From Akkermansia sp. (GTDB lineage Bacteria > Verrucomicrobiota > Verrucomicrobiia > Verrucomicrobiales > Akkermansiaceae), in contig JAFQGF010000028.1 of the NCBI GenBank assembly GCA_017415555.1, positions 49,940 to 113,939 on the forward strand: a stretch of 64,000 nucleotides of DNA, written 5' to 3'. The position numbers and the translations under genes are program-made. Within the stretch, counting starts at the first letter, position 1. Every line of letters starts with the position of its first letter. Under the pieces are notes generated by a model that saw only the letters and a list, made by a program, of their open reading frames with translations, searched no databases and was not told the DNA's origin. Shown piece after piece: positions 17,519-24,989 of this stretch.

Positions 17519-17549
17519 GGGCTCTGTGGTACGCCACAGAGCCCTTTTT
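17519..17549 (+). terminator. Intrinsic terminator of the rplX-secY operon
   Basis: An 11-bp stem, GGGCTCTGTGG/CCACAGAGCCC with loop TACG, followed by TTTTT. Confidence 0.9.
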
Positions 17550-17665
17550 CATCCCTTTTTCCTGGGAAGATGTGTATTGCGGGGCGGCGCATGTGCAAAG
17601 TCGTTCATCGCGTCCCCATTTGGAGGAATCGGAATTCAGAAACTCAGTGCAGTGGTTGTTTGGGC

Positions 17666-17694
17666 TTGCAAAACGAAGGGAAGTGTTGTAGAGT
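17666..17694 (+). promoter_or_regulatory. Promoter of purN
   Basis: TTGCAA, 17 bp, TAGAGT, ending 9 bp before the ATG of purN. The transcript is expected to start within a few bases of the start codon. Confidence 0.6.
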
Positions 17695-17703
17695 GACCGT
17701 GTT

Positions 17704-18279
17704 ATGTTACGTTTAGCTGTACTTGGTTCCGGTTCGGGCAGTAATTGCCAGTCCATTTTCAATGCTATCGAGGATGGCCGTCTTGAAGCAGAGGTTGTCA
17801 TCGTTCTTTCTGACAATCCGGATGCCTACATTCTGGAGCGGGCGCGTCAACATGGCGTGCGCGCCGAGGTAATGGATTGCGGAGGGTACAAAAACAAGTT
17901 TCCGCTGGAAGTTCAGGCCGCTATTGCAGAGAAGCTGAAGGCTCTGAATGTGGATATGGTGTGTCTGGCCGGCTTTATGCGCCTGGTGAAAGAACCTTTG
18001 CTCAGCGCATTTCCCCGCCGTATTCTGAATATCCATCCTGCGCTGCTGCCTTCTTTTCCCGGTGTGGAGGCCTGGCGGCAGGCGCTGGAGGCAGGGGCCA
18101 CGCAGGCCGGCTGCACGGTGCATTATGTCGATGCCGGTATGGATACCGGGGAGATTCTCATGCAGGCATATGTGCCTGTTTTGCCGGATGATACGGCCGA
18201 AACGCTACATGCCCGCATTCAGGTACAGGAGCATATTCTGTACCCTGCGGCTATTCTTTCCGCTCTTTCCCGCATCTGA
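17704..18279 (+). CDS. purN: Phosphoribosylglycinamide formyltransferase
   Basis: 191 residues. It transfers a formyl group from 10-formyltetrahydrofolate to GAR, the third step of purine synthesis. Visible features: GSGSGSN phosphate-binding loop at residues about 8-14, the catalytic block ILNIHPALLPSFPG (Asn and His of the active site), and the Asp in VDAGMDTGEIL. The gene stands alone with its own promoter and is not clustered with other pur genes here. Confidence 0.95.
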   Translation: MLRLAVLGSGSGSNCQSIFNAIEDGRLEAEVVIVLSDNPDAYILERARQHGVRAEVMDCGGYKNKFPLEVQAAIAEKLKALNVDMVCLAGFMRLVKEPLLSAFPRRILNIHPALLPSFPGVEAWRQALEAGATQAGCTVHYVDAGMDTGEILMQAYVPVLPDDTAETLHARIQVQEHILYPAAILSALSRI

Positions 18280-18299
18280 GCAAGCTCCTCTCTCTTTCC

Positions 18300-18359
18300 T
18301 TTGCATAGAAACAAATCCGCGCAGTTCGTTTGAGCTGTGCGGATTTGTTTCTATGCAAA
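18300..18359. repeat. 60-nt nearly perfect long hairpin between convergent genes
   Basis: The arms 18300-18320 and 18339-18359 are perfect 21-base complements. The inner bases continue pairing (CAGTTC/GAGCTG with G-T pairs) down to a GTTT loop, giving about 28 bp of stem. It lies between the convergent purN and lipoprotein genes. It may act as a terminator for purN, but no T-run follows on the plus strand. Confidence 0.75.
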
Positions 18360-18389
18360 AAAAAGCCGCCGCATCGTTGATGCGGCGAC
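18357..18389 (-). terminator. Intrinsic terminator of the lipoprotein gene
   Basis: On the minus strand, GTCGCCGCATC-AAC-GATGCGGCGGC is followed by a run of eight T. It lies about 30 bp after the stop of the 18421-19179 gene. Confidence 0.85.
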
Positions 18390-18420
18390 CGGGTGAAATC
18401 TTGTAATACTCTCCGTGGAA

Positions 18421-19179
18421 TCAGAGCTCCAGCTCGTCGTCCAGGTCGTCCTCCATATCGTTCAGGAAGTCATCGGAGCTCTCGTCCTCACTATCGGTCT
18501 CCTCTTCTTCGGGAGCGGCCTCAGCGGCTTCTGCGCGAGCTTCGCGGGCGGCAGCAGCCTGCTCTTCCGCTTGCTTGATGCGGTCGTACTTCTTCTGCGC
18601 TTCATCGGAAAGCGGCTTGGAAATGAGGTAACGCTGCTGCGTCAGACCTGCAGCCTTGCGGGTGTCGATGCGGAATTTGTCGTAGCCGGCATCTGCCAGA
18701 GAGGACATGATGGCATTGCTGAGGGCTTTGCGCTGCGGAGAGTCACATACGTACATGGTGTGCTCGCTGGTGAAGGGGGCGTCCCAAGCCGGGCGGCCGC
18801 TCTTGGGGATAAGCACACCGGTCATGTTGCCCTGACCATCGGAGCAGATACCCCAGACGGTCTCTTTCTGGCTACCCGGAGCCACAAGAGATACATAGTA
18901 CTGCGGGTAGGCATAGGAGTACTCCTTCACTTCGGAGTCCCGGAGCCAGTTGTAAAGCGCACGCTCGGTACGCGCGGGCAGGGGGCCTGCGGGGTACACG
19001 TCGCGGTTCATGGGGGAGGCTGCATCATCATAACTGTAGACGGTGGCTGTTACACCACTGCGCAGTTTTGCAGCAGCTTTCATGGGAGCAGATGTGCCCG
19101 TGCAGGAGCTCACAACTGCAGCGGAGGCCAGAGTAACACAGGCCAGAGCGATGTTCTTGAAGAGGGAAAAATGTTTCAT
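18421..19179 (-). CDS. Lipoprotein of unknown function
   Basis: 252 residues. A type II signal peptide with lipobox VVSSC (Cys near residue 26) indicates lipidation by Lgt. The middle domain (about 40-190) is not recognised; it has aromatic stretches (YSYAYPQYYVSLVAPG) and an extracytoplasmic look. The C-terminal 60 residues are a Lys/Ala/Glu-rich helix, then a very acidic tail (EEEETDSEDESSDDFLNDME). It is transcribed as a single gene between its own promoter and terminator. Confidence 0.75.
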   Translation of the reverse strand: MKHFSLFKNIALACVTLASAAVVSSCTGTSAPMKAAAKLRSGVTATVYSYDDAASPMNRDVYPAGPLPARTERALYNWLRDSEVKEYSYAYPQYYVSLVAPGSQKETVWGICSDGQGNMTGVLIPKSGRPAWDAPFTSEHTMYVCDSPQRKALSNAIMSSLADAGYDKFRIDTRKAAGLTQQRYLISKPLSDEAQKKYDRIKQAEEQAAAAREARAEAAEAAPEEEETDSEDESSDDFLNDMEDDLDDELEL

Positions 19180-19197
19180 GACGTTTCGGTGTTCCTT

Positions 19198-19227
19198 ATT
19201 CTATCCAATAAAGGCGGGTAATGACAA
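19198..19227 (-). promoter_or_regulatory. Promoter of the lipoprotein gene
   Basis: On the minus strand TTGTCA, 18 bp, TAGAAT, 18 bp before the ATG at 19179. Confidence 0.55.
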
Positions 19228-19328
19228 GCAAAATCTTGCAGAAAATGGTTTTTTTGTGAATTTTATGACCCAAAGGGGTAGCTTTATGGTAAAAAAAGGC
19301 GCTTTTTTTCTGCTAACTCAGAAATAGC

Positions 19329-19357
19329 TTGACGAGATGTCCCTCTGAGTTCAGAAT
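19329..19357 (+). promoter_or_regulatory. Promoter of the TPR lipoprotein gene
   Basis: TTGACG (19329-19334), 17 bp, CAGAAT (19352-19357). It lies inside the upstream extension of the open frame, which supports the start at 19368. Confidence 0.5.
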
Positions 19358-19367
19358 GTATGGCGAT

Positions 19368-20423
19368 ATGAAGATGCAGAAGAAAATCGTTGCCAAGGGG
19401 GTAGTCTCAGCCGCATTGGGCGCTGCCGCAGTGCTGGGGCTGGGGGCTTGCAAGGAAAAAGGAGCAACCACCGAGGTGCAGGCTCCTGCCGAGGTAAACA
19501 CCACTCCCGCTGCCACAGAAAGTCCGGCAGAGTCCACAGCTGCTGAGGAAGCGAAGGCCGCCCTCTTCGAAGCGCTCGTGTATGAGCTGGGTGCCCGAGC
19601 CTCCGAGAACGCCACCCATCCCGAGTTGAATGAGGCTGTGCGCAATATGCTGGCTCTTATGGAAGAGTATTATGCCCAGAATGCAGATGCTATGAGCGGC
19701 ACCCCGGAGAAGGCCCGACTGTCTCTGCGAATGGCGGATATCACGCGAGAGCTCTCGGCTTGGGAACGAGCCTGCGGTTTCTACGACCGCGCTCGCGCGG
19801 ACTACGATGCACTGCCGGAAGCTGAGCGCAACAAGCCCGAGGTAAAGCGCATGCTTTCATCTCTTTGCAACGGTAAGGCTTTCTGCCTGATGAATCTAAA
19901 GAACACTGCCGAAGCTCTCGAGCTTTACAATAAGGCTCTGGAGGTAGATTCTGCTCTGTATGAGATGGTGGCTCCGCCGGAGGGGGAAGCCCTGCCGGAG
20001 GGGGATGTGGAACCTAATCTGGCCCGTGCTGCCGAGGATATTTTCTTCTCTTATCGTTGTCTGGGAGAGTGCCAGGAAGTGGCGGGAGACCCGGAGGAAG
20101 CCCGTGATACCATCAAGCAGGGTATCGAGCTTGCCAAGCGGCTGGACCGACTTTCGCCCGGCATGAGCCTGCAGTACATTCGCCTGCTGGGGGCTCTCGG
20201 TAATCTGGAGAGCCGTTGTGCTAAGGAGCGGGAGGCTCTGGGCTACTGGGTACAGGCGGCTCAGATGTGCCAGCGCCTTCACAACAGCACAGGTAACCTT
20301 ATTATTCGCAGTAAGACCGCTCGCCAGTTCCAGAGCCTGATGCCTCAGATTCAGGAACTCCAGCAGAAGCTCAACCCGGCAGAACAACCGCAGCAGGCTG
20401 CAGAGGCGCCTGCGCAGCCGTAA
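19368..20423 (+). CDS. TPR-repeat lipoprotein
   Basis: About 351 residues from ATG 19368. The frame opens 13 codons earlier, but that part overlaps the promoter. The signal peptide ends in a lipobox (VLGLGAC). After a Thr/Pro/Ala linker come helical TPR-like pairs (residues about 110-320), including KAFCLMNLKNTAEALELYNK and EDIFFSYRCLGECQEVAGDP. Such proteins scaffold complexes at the envelope; the partner is unknown. nspC follows after 11 bp, so the two are probably co-transcribed. Confidence 0.75.
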   Translation: MKMQKKIVAKGVVSAALGAAAVLGLGACKEKGATTEVQAPAEVNTTPAATESPAESTAAEEAKAALFEALVYELGARASENATHPELNEAVRNMLALMEEYYAQNADAMSGTPEKARLSLRMADITRELSAWERACGFYDRARADYDALPEAERNKPEVKRMLSSLCNGKAFCLMNLKNTAEALELYNKALEVDSALYEMVAPPEGEALPEGDVEPNLARAAEDIFFSYRCLGECQEVAGDPEEARDTIKQGIELAKRLDRLSPGMSLQYIRLLGALGNLESRCAKEREALGYWVQAAQMCQRLHNSTGNLIIRSKTARQFQSLMPQIQELQQKLNPAEQPQQAAEAPAQP

Positions 20424-20434
20424 ACGGAGTCACT

Positions 20435-21634
20435 GTGGCGGAGTTTCTCATATCCTTGCCGGCTCTTGAGCGCAATGCCCGTATACTGGATGGCATTGCG
20501 CGCGAGAGCGGTGCCCGTATGCTCCTGGCGCTTAAGGCCTTTTCTACCACCTCCTGTTTTTCTGCCATACGGCCGTATGTGGCGGGGTGCTGCGCCTCCG
20601 GCGGATACGAGGCTCGGTTGGCAGAGCACCATATGGGAGGGCACGTGGCTGTGTATTCCCCGGCGTACAGGCCTGCTGAGCTGGAGGAGTTGTTGAGTTT
20701 TGCTCACCATATCGACTTTAACAGCCTGCCCCAGTGGCAGCGTTACCGAGAGCAGTGTCTGCGCCACCCCCGTGTGCAGAGCGGCCAGCTGCTGCTCGGG
20801 CTTCGCATCAACCCCTGCTATTCTACCGGCCATACCGCTTTGTACGACCCCTGCGTGCCCGGCTCTCGATTGGGCATCCCGGCCGAACAACTTGCCGGAG
20901 CAGACCTTGCGGGAATATCCGGCCTGCATTTCCATACCCTCTGCGAGCAGGGCGCCCAGGAGCTTATCGATACTTTTCGCGCTTTCGAAAAAGATTTTGG
21001 TGCCCTGTTGGCCAGTCCGCAGATTCGTTACCTTAATATGGGGGGCGGCCACTGGATAACTAAACCGGACTACGACCGCGTCGCCCTCATTGCGCTGGTG
21101 CAGGAGGTGCGTCGCGATTATGGCGTAGAAGTCTACCTGGAACCCGGTGAAGCCTGGTGTGTCCATACCGGCGTGCTGCGTGCTCGGGTGCTGGACGTTT
21201 TCGAGTCTCTCGGGTATCGCCATGCTATTCTGGATGTAAGTGCCAGCGCTCACATGCCGGATGTGCTGGAGATGCCCTACCGACCCGACGTATTTGCCGT
21301 GCGCCCGGCTGCTGAGCAAGCCGGCGGTAACCCGGCCGTTCGCCTTCCGGAGGAGAGTTATTCCCCCGCCGCGGAGCCCGGAGAGCTGCCGTATACATAC
21401 CGCCTGGGGGCACCCACCTGCCTGGCAGGGGATGTCATCGGGGACTATTCCTTTGCAGCTCCGCTGCGCCCGGATGATGTCGTGCTGCTTGACGACATGA
21501 CTCACTATACCATCGTCAAGACCAGTCACTTTAATGGCGTGCCTCACCCGGCCGTGAATCTCCTGCATGCGGATGGTCATATTTCCACGGCTTGTAAGCT
21601 GGGTTATTCAGACTTTGAGCATCGTCTTGGCTGA
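20435..21634 (+). CDS. nspC: Carboxynorspermidine/carboxyspermidine decarboxylase
   Basis: 399 residues, starting at a GTG preceded by ACGGAG. It is a PLP-dependent fold-III decarboxylase that makes norspermidine or spermidine in the aspartate-semialdehyde route. The PLP lysine lies in LLALKAFSTTS near residue 33. Family segments include GLRINPCYSTGHTALYDPC, SGLHFHTLCEQ, YLNMGGGHWITKPDYD, EPGEAW, and GAPTCLAGDVIGDYSF with the C-terminal catalytic Cys. The partner dehydrogenase is not adjacent. Spermidine synthesis by this route is common in gut bacteria. Confidence 0.92.
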   Translation: MAEFLISLPALERNARILDGIARESGARMLLALKAFSTTSCFSAIRPYVAGCCASGGYEARLAEHHMGGHVAVYSPAYRPAELEELLSFAHHIDFNSLPQWQRYREQCLRHPRVQSGQLLLGLRINPCYSTGHTALYDPCVPGSRLGIPAEQLAGADLAGISGLHFHTLCEQGAQELIDTFRAFEKDFGALLASPQIRYLNMGGGHWITKPDYDRVALIALVQEVRRDYGVEVYLEPGEAWCVHTGVLRARVLDVFESLGYRHAILDVSASAHMPDVLEMPYRPDVFAVRPAAEQAGGNPAVRLPEESYSPAAEPGELPYTYRLGAPTCLAGDVIGDYSFAAPLRPDDVVLLDDMTHYTIVKTSHFNGVPHPAVNLLHADGHISTACKLGYSDFEHRLG

Positions 21635-21682
21635 GGAAATTGGATTATTTGCAGAAAAATGTAAAAAAATAAAAAATTGTTG

Positions 21683-21710
21683 TTGACATTCGCGCTACAT
21701 CTGCTATACT
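21683..21710 (+). promoter_or_regulatory. Promoter of tRNA-Arg
   Basis: TTGACA, 16 bp, TATACT, the closest match to consensus among the promoters in the window. Confidence 0.85.
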
Positions 21711-21748
21711 ATGCGCACCGCAACAGCGGTAACAAACAAAAAGGCAAA

Positions 21749-21822
21749 GCGCCCGTAGCTCAATTGGATAGAGCATCTGACTACGGATCAGAAGGTTTGG
21801 GGTTCGAATCCCTGCGGGCGTG
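21749..21822 (+). tRNA. tRNA-Arg (anticodon ACG)
   Basis: 74 nt. Acceptor GCGCCCG pairs with CGGGCGT, anticodon arm TCTGA-CTACGGA-TCAGA gives ACG, discriminator G. The wobble A is presumably deaminated to inosine by TadA. Confidence 0.95.
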
Positions 21823-21852
21823 CTTCCTTAACACAGAGGCCTTCGGGCTCAG

Positions 21853-21889
21853 AAAAAGCTGGTCGTGTTCAACGGAACCGGCTTTTTTT
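21853..21889 (+). terminator. Intrinsic terminator of tRNA-Arg
   Basis: AAAAAGCTGGT pairs with ACCGGCTTTTT (one G-T) and is followed by more T. Confidence 0.85.
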
Positions 21890-21933
21890 GACTCTTATAC
21901 CTCGGGTGTGAGGAAACTCACAATCATCAGCAT

Positions 21934-22291
21934 GGGGGCGTCCCGGTTTCGACTGAACATTCGAGGCGCCGGCTGCATGTGGAGGTTGATCGGCTGGCCT
22001 CCTTAAAAGCCGCTCAAACAATCAAATGCCTATTCCAAGAACGAATACGCAATGGCTGCGTAACATACGCGCCCGATTCAACGCCTGACGCCTACTAAGG
22101 CCGCGAATCCTAGCTCAGTAGGCAGGTATCGTGCGGGGGAACCGCGCATGGTATGACATCCACAGGTTCCTGGCTTTGGTGGAAGGCCGACGCAGAGCGG
22201 ACCACCGGCGAGAGCAGCAAATCTGCGTCTGAACATGGAGATGCTTGCGTCAACAGTGTCCAGGACAGGGGTTCGACTCCCCTCGCCTCCA
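21934..22291 (+). ncRNA. ssrA: tmRNA (SsrA), one-piece
   Basis: 358 nt. The tRNA-like ends pair (GGGGGCG with CGCCTCC, discriminator A), the 5' part has the tmRNA sequence GTTTCGACTG, and the 3' part has the T-arm CAGGGGTTCGACTCCCCTC-like. A tag reading frame ends at TAA 22061-22063 and encodes ...AYSKNEYAMAA. The frame is closed upstream by TAA at 22004; the exact resume codon cannot be fixed by eye. The final AMAA replaces the common ALAA. tmRNA with SmpB rescues stalled ribosomes and tags the nascent chain for ClpXP. Confidence 0.95.
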
Positions 22292-22315
22292 GCCTCCGAT
22301 TCCGGAGAAAAAGTC

Positions 22316-22356
22316 TGACCCGGCACGCCTTTTATGGCTGCCGGGTCAACCCTTTT
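22316..22356 (+). terminator. Intrinsic terminator of tmRNA
   Basis: A perfect 10-bp stem (TGACCCGGCA/TGCCGGGTCA), with CCTTTT after it. Confidence 0.8.
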
Positions 22357-22492
22357 ATATACGAGTCGACATCAAGATTGTTCCAACGCGTAAGAAAAAA
22401 TCAATGGGTCAACTCCAAAAAGTGTGGGAAGGCTGTTTTTTGAGTCATCGGCCATGTGAGCACTCTACTATTATTTGCTTGCTACCCGGGGT

Positions 22493-22762
22493 ATGTCGGA
22501 TTACGGGCTGGCGGAGGTGGAGCTGGAGATGCCTGCCTCTGTTTATGAAAAGGGCAAGCTGTCTCCTTTTGCGCCGTTGGCGGATGTCCTCCACCAGCTC
22601 ATGCGCGGTACTTCGGCTATTGAGGACGGGCATACCCTGACACTCTGCAACCTTCACGCTGAGATAGAGTGGGATACGCTGCTGACGACCGGGGGCGAGG
22701 GGTATCGCGTGGTCATGACGGATGAGCCGACACCGCAGCACTTGTTGAAACCCGAACATTAA
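22493..22762 (+). CDS. Hypothetical acidic protein
   Basis: 89 residues from ATG 22493; a TTG six codons upstream is the alternative start. The sequence is compact and soluble, with a hydrophobic centre (PFAPLADVLHQLMRGTSAIE) and no signal peptide or recognised domain. It stands alone between tmRNA and the convergent ABC operon. Codon use is similar to its neighbours, supporting a real gene, but the function is unknown. Confidence 0.5.
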   Translation: MSDYGLAEVELEMPASVYEKGKLSPFAPLADVLHQLMRGTSAIEDGHTLTLCNLHAEIEWDTLLTTGGEGYRVVMTDEPTPQHLLKPEH

Positions 22763-22767
22763 CACGA

Positions 22768-22796
22768 CGCGCCGACACCATTACCCTGCGGCGCGA
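22768..22796. terminator. Probable shared terminator between convergent genes
   Basis: CGCGCCG and CGGCGCG pair around a 14-nt loop, between the stop at 22762 and the ABC permease stop at 22810. Confidence 0.45.
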
Positions 22797-22809
22797 GGTG
22801 CCTGATATA

Positions 22810-23901
22810 TTACGAGCAGGTGCGGCGCAGGGTGGTGTAGGCGAGGAGCAGAGAGGCGCTTGCCATGGAGAAGAGGATGGCGAGCCGGGGGGCGATGTCA
22901 GCGAAGGTGTAGCCTTTCAGGAAGATGCCGCGCGTGATGGAAAAGATGTAATACAGCGGGTTGATGTGTGTGAGGTATTGCAGGAAGCGGGGCATGTTTT
23001 CCACCGGTGCGAGAAAGCCCGAGAGAAGGACCGCCGGGAGCAGAAAACAGAACATGCCGATGAAGGCCTGCTGCTGGGTGGCACAGAAAGCTGAGATGGA
23101 GAAGCCGATGCCGGCCAGAGCCAGTGAGTAAATGACCAATGCCGTGAATAGGGCGGGCACGGAGCCGTGCACCGGCAATCCGTACCCCAGCGTCGCTACG
23201 GCGTAGATAACACTGCATTGAACGATGAGGATGAGCGTGGCCGGTACGATTTTGCCGATAAGCATTTCAAATGTAGACAATGGGCTAACGCAAAGTTGCT
23301 CGAAGGTGCCGGCCTCGCGTTCTTTGGCGAGCGCCATGCACGAGATGTTCATGCTGGTTATCATGCCCAGCATGCCGAAGAGGCAGGTGAGGATAAACCA
23401 TTTGAAGGAGAGGTTGGGGTTATACAGGTGGCGGATGACGGGTGTGTCTGCGGGCGGCGCAGTGTCGGTGAAAAGGGTGTTGAGAATGCCGGAAATATAG
23501 CCGGTGGCAATCCGGGAGCTGTTGGAGCGCTGGCCGTCGCCAATCACTTGTATGGGGGCAGTGGAGCCTTGTGCGCAGTGGGCGGAGAAGGTGGGGGGAA
23601 TATGAATGGCCGCCATGCATTGCCGGCGGTCGAGGCAATCCCGTAGTGCGTGTTCGCTGTAGAGCATGCGCACCTCGGTGATATAGGGGGCGGCGCTGAG
23701 GCGTTGCAGGAACTCGGCGGAATAGGGGCCTGTGTCTTGGCAATAAACGGCCACCTTGCAGTTCGTGAGGTCCTGGGTGGCGACAAAGGGGAAGAGGAGT
23801 GTTTGCAAGAGAATGGGGATAATGAGCACCGCCACTCCTCGTGCGGTGCTGACCTGCTCTTGCAGTTCCTTAATGATTAGGGCGATGATGCGGTGAATCA
23901 T
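22810..23901 (-). CDS. ABC-2 type efflux permease, second subunit (YbhR-like)
   Basis: 363 residues from ATG 23901. A long frame continues upstream but is the antisense of the neighbouring permease. One N-terminal helix (residues about 20-40), a large extracytoplasmic domain of about 130 residues, then five helices (ILTCLFGMLGMITSMNISCM onward), the typical ABC2_membrane_3 plan. The family cytoplasmic segment is clear (LAKEREAGTFEQLCVSPLS). Its ATG overlaps the stop of the upstream permease gene by 4 bp (ATGA). It probably pairs with that subunit as the membrane part of the exporter. Confidence 0.88.
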   Translation of the reverse strand: MIHRIIALIIKELQEQVSTARGVAVLIIPILLQTLLFPFVATQDLTNCKVAVYCQDTGPYSAEFLQRLSAAPYITEVRMLYSEHALRDCLDRRQCMAAIHIPPTFSAHCAQGSTAPIQVIGDGQRSNSSRIATGYISGILNTLFTDTAPPADTPVIRHLYNPNLSFKWFILTCLFGMLGMITSMNISCMALAKEREAGTFEQLCVSPLSTFEMLIGKIVPATLILIVQCSVIYAVATLGYGLPVHGSVPALFTALVIYSLALAGIGFSISAFCATQQQAFIGMFCFLLPAVLLSGFLAPVENMPRFLQYLTHINPLYYIFSITRGIFLKGYTFADIAPRLAILFSMASASLLLAYTTLRRTCS

Positions 23902-24989
23902 GAATCCAGGCGTTTGGGGGTAACGAGGAGAACGAACGCGAACCAGAAGGCGGCCGATACGCCCATGAACACGGTATTGAGCAGCAGGACACCACCGGCC
24001 GCGCCTGAGAGAAACAGGGGCGTGAGGGTGGAGCACAGGTAGCGCGCCGGTATGAAATAGCTGACCGCCTGCACGAAGGCAGGCATGCTGGTGAGCTCGA
24101 ACACAAAGCCTGAGAGCAGCATGGTGGGTAGCATGGCAATCATGAGCGAAAGGAGCGAGGCACTGTATTGATTGCGCGTTAGGGTGGACACCAGAAGCCC
24201 GATACTCAGCACGCTGAGCAGGAATAAGCCGGCCATCGCCAAGATGAGCAGGTGCGAGCCGCGTATGGGGACTTGCAGGACGCAGGCTGCGCACCATAAG
24301 CACACCAGCATTGTGCCCACCCCCAGCAGGAAATACGGTATCAGCTTGGAAAGAACGAACTGAGCCCGGGTGACAGCCCCGGCCAACAGCGTTTCGATGG
24401 TGCCTCGCTCCCATTCGCGTGCCACCACCATGGCCGTGAGGAAGGTGCCCACCATGGCCAGCACCAGGGCAATGGCTCCGGGTACGATGTAGTGCCGGCT
24501 TTCGGCGGCGGGGTTGTAGAGGTAGCTTGTTCGGATATCGACCGGGGGTGTTGTGGCTTCGCTCAGGGCGGCTGTTACCATGCTTTGCAGGTAGAGCGCT
24601 GAGAACTGCGCTGTGTTGGGGGAGGTGCCATCGGTGGCTATAAGGATATCGGCGCCTTGCTGCTGTGCCATCCGGCGAGAGACGTGTGGCGGAATCATGA
24701 CAACCGCCTGTACTTCGCCCCGGTGCAGCAGGTCGAATGCGTGCTCCCGATTGCCGACCACGCAGGCTTCTACATGGGGCGAGCCTACGATGTGCTCCTG
24801 AATGCGATGCGCCTGCGGGCTTTCATCCTCCGCTACGATGGCAAGGGTTGTCATCGTGGTGTCCATGTTGATGCAGAACCCGAATAGCAGCAACATGAGC
24901 ACCGGCAGAATAAAGGCCAGGATAAAGGATGAAGGATCCCGCCATAGTTGCAGGAATTCCTTGCGCAGCAATATGGTGAGGGTTTTCAT
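23898..24989 (-). CDS. ABC-2 type efflux permease, first subunit (YbhS-like)
   Basis: 363 residues, the same length and plan as its neighbour: helix 1 at residues about 22-40, a large external loop, then membrane helices from about 180. The permease signature VVAREWERGTIETLLAGAVT is plain. Start ATG 24989 overlaps the stop of the ATPase gene by 4 bp. The pair of paralogous permeases fits the YbhS/YbhR heterodimer of E. coli. Confidence 0.9.
   Translation of the reverse strand: MKTLTILLRKEFLQLWRDPSSFILAFILPVLMLLLFGFCINMDTTMTTLAIVAEDESPQAHRIQEHIVGSPHVEACVVGNREHAFDLLHRGEVQAVVMIPPHVSRRMAQQQGADILIATDGTSPNTAQFSALYLQSMVTAALSEATTPPVDIRTSYLYNPAAESRHYIVPGAIALVLAMVGTFLTAMVVAREWERGTIETLLAGAVTRAQFVLSKLIPYFLLGVGTMLVCLWCAACVLQVPIRGSHLLILAMAGLFLLSVLSIGLLVSTLTRNQYSASLLSLMIAMLPTMLLSGFVFELTSMPAFVQAVSYFIPARYLCSTLTPLFLSGAAGGVLLLNTVFMGVSAAFWFAFVLLVTPKRLDS

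Noticed and set aside
22810..24414. A 534-residue version of the YbhR-like permease
   Set aside because: The extra N-terminal 171 residues are the antisense-like alternate frame of the neighbouring permease; the ATG at 23901 with a 4-bp overlap is the natural start.
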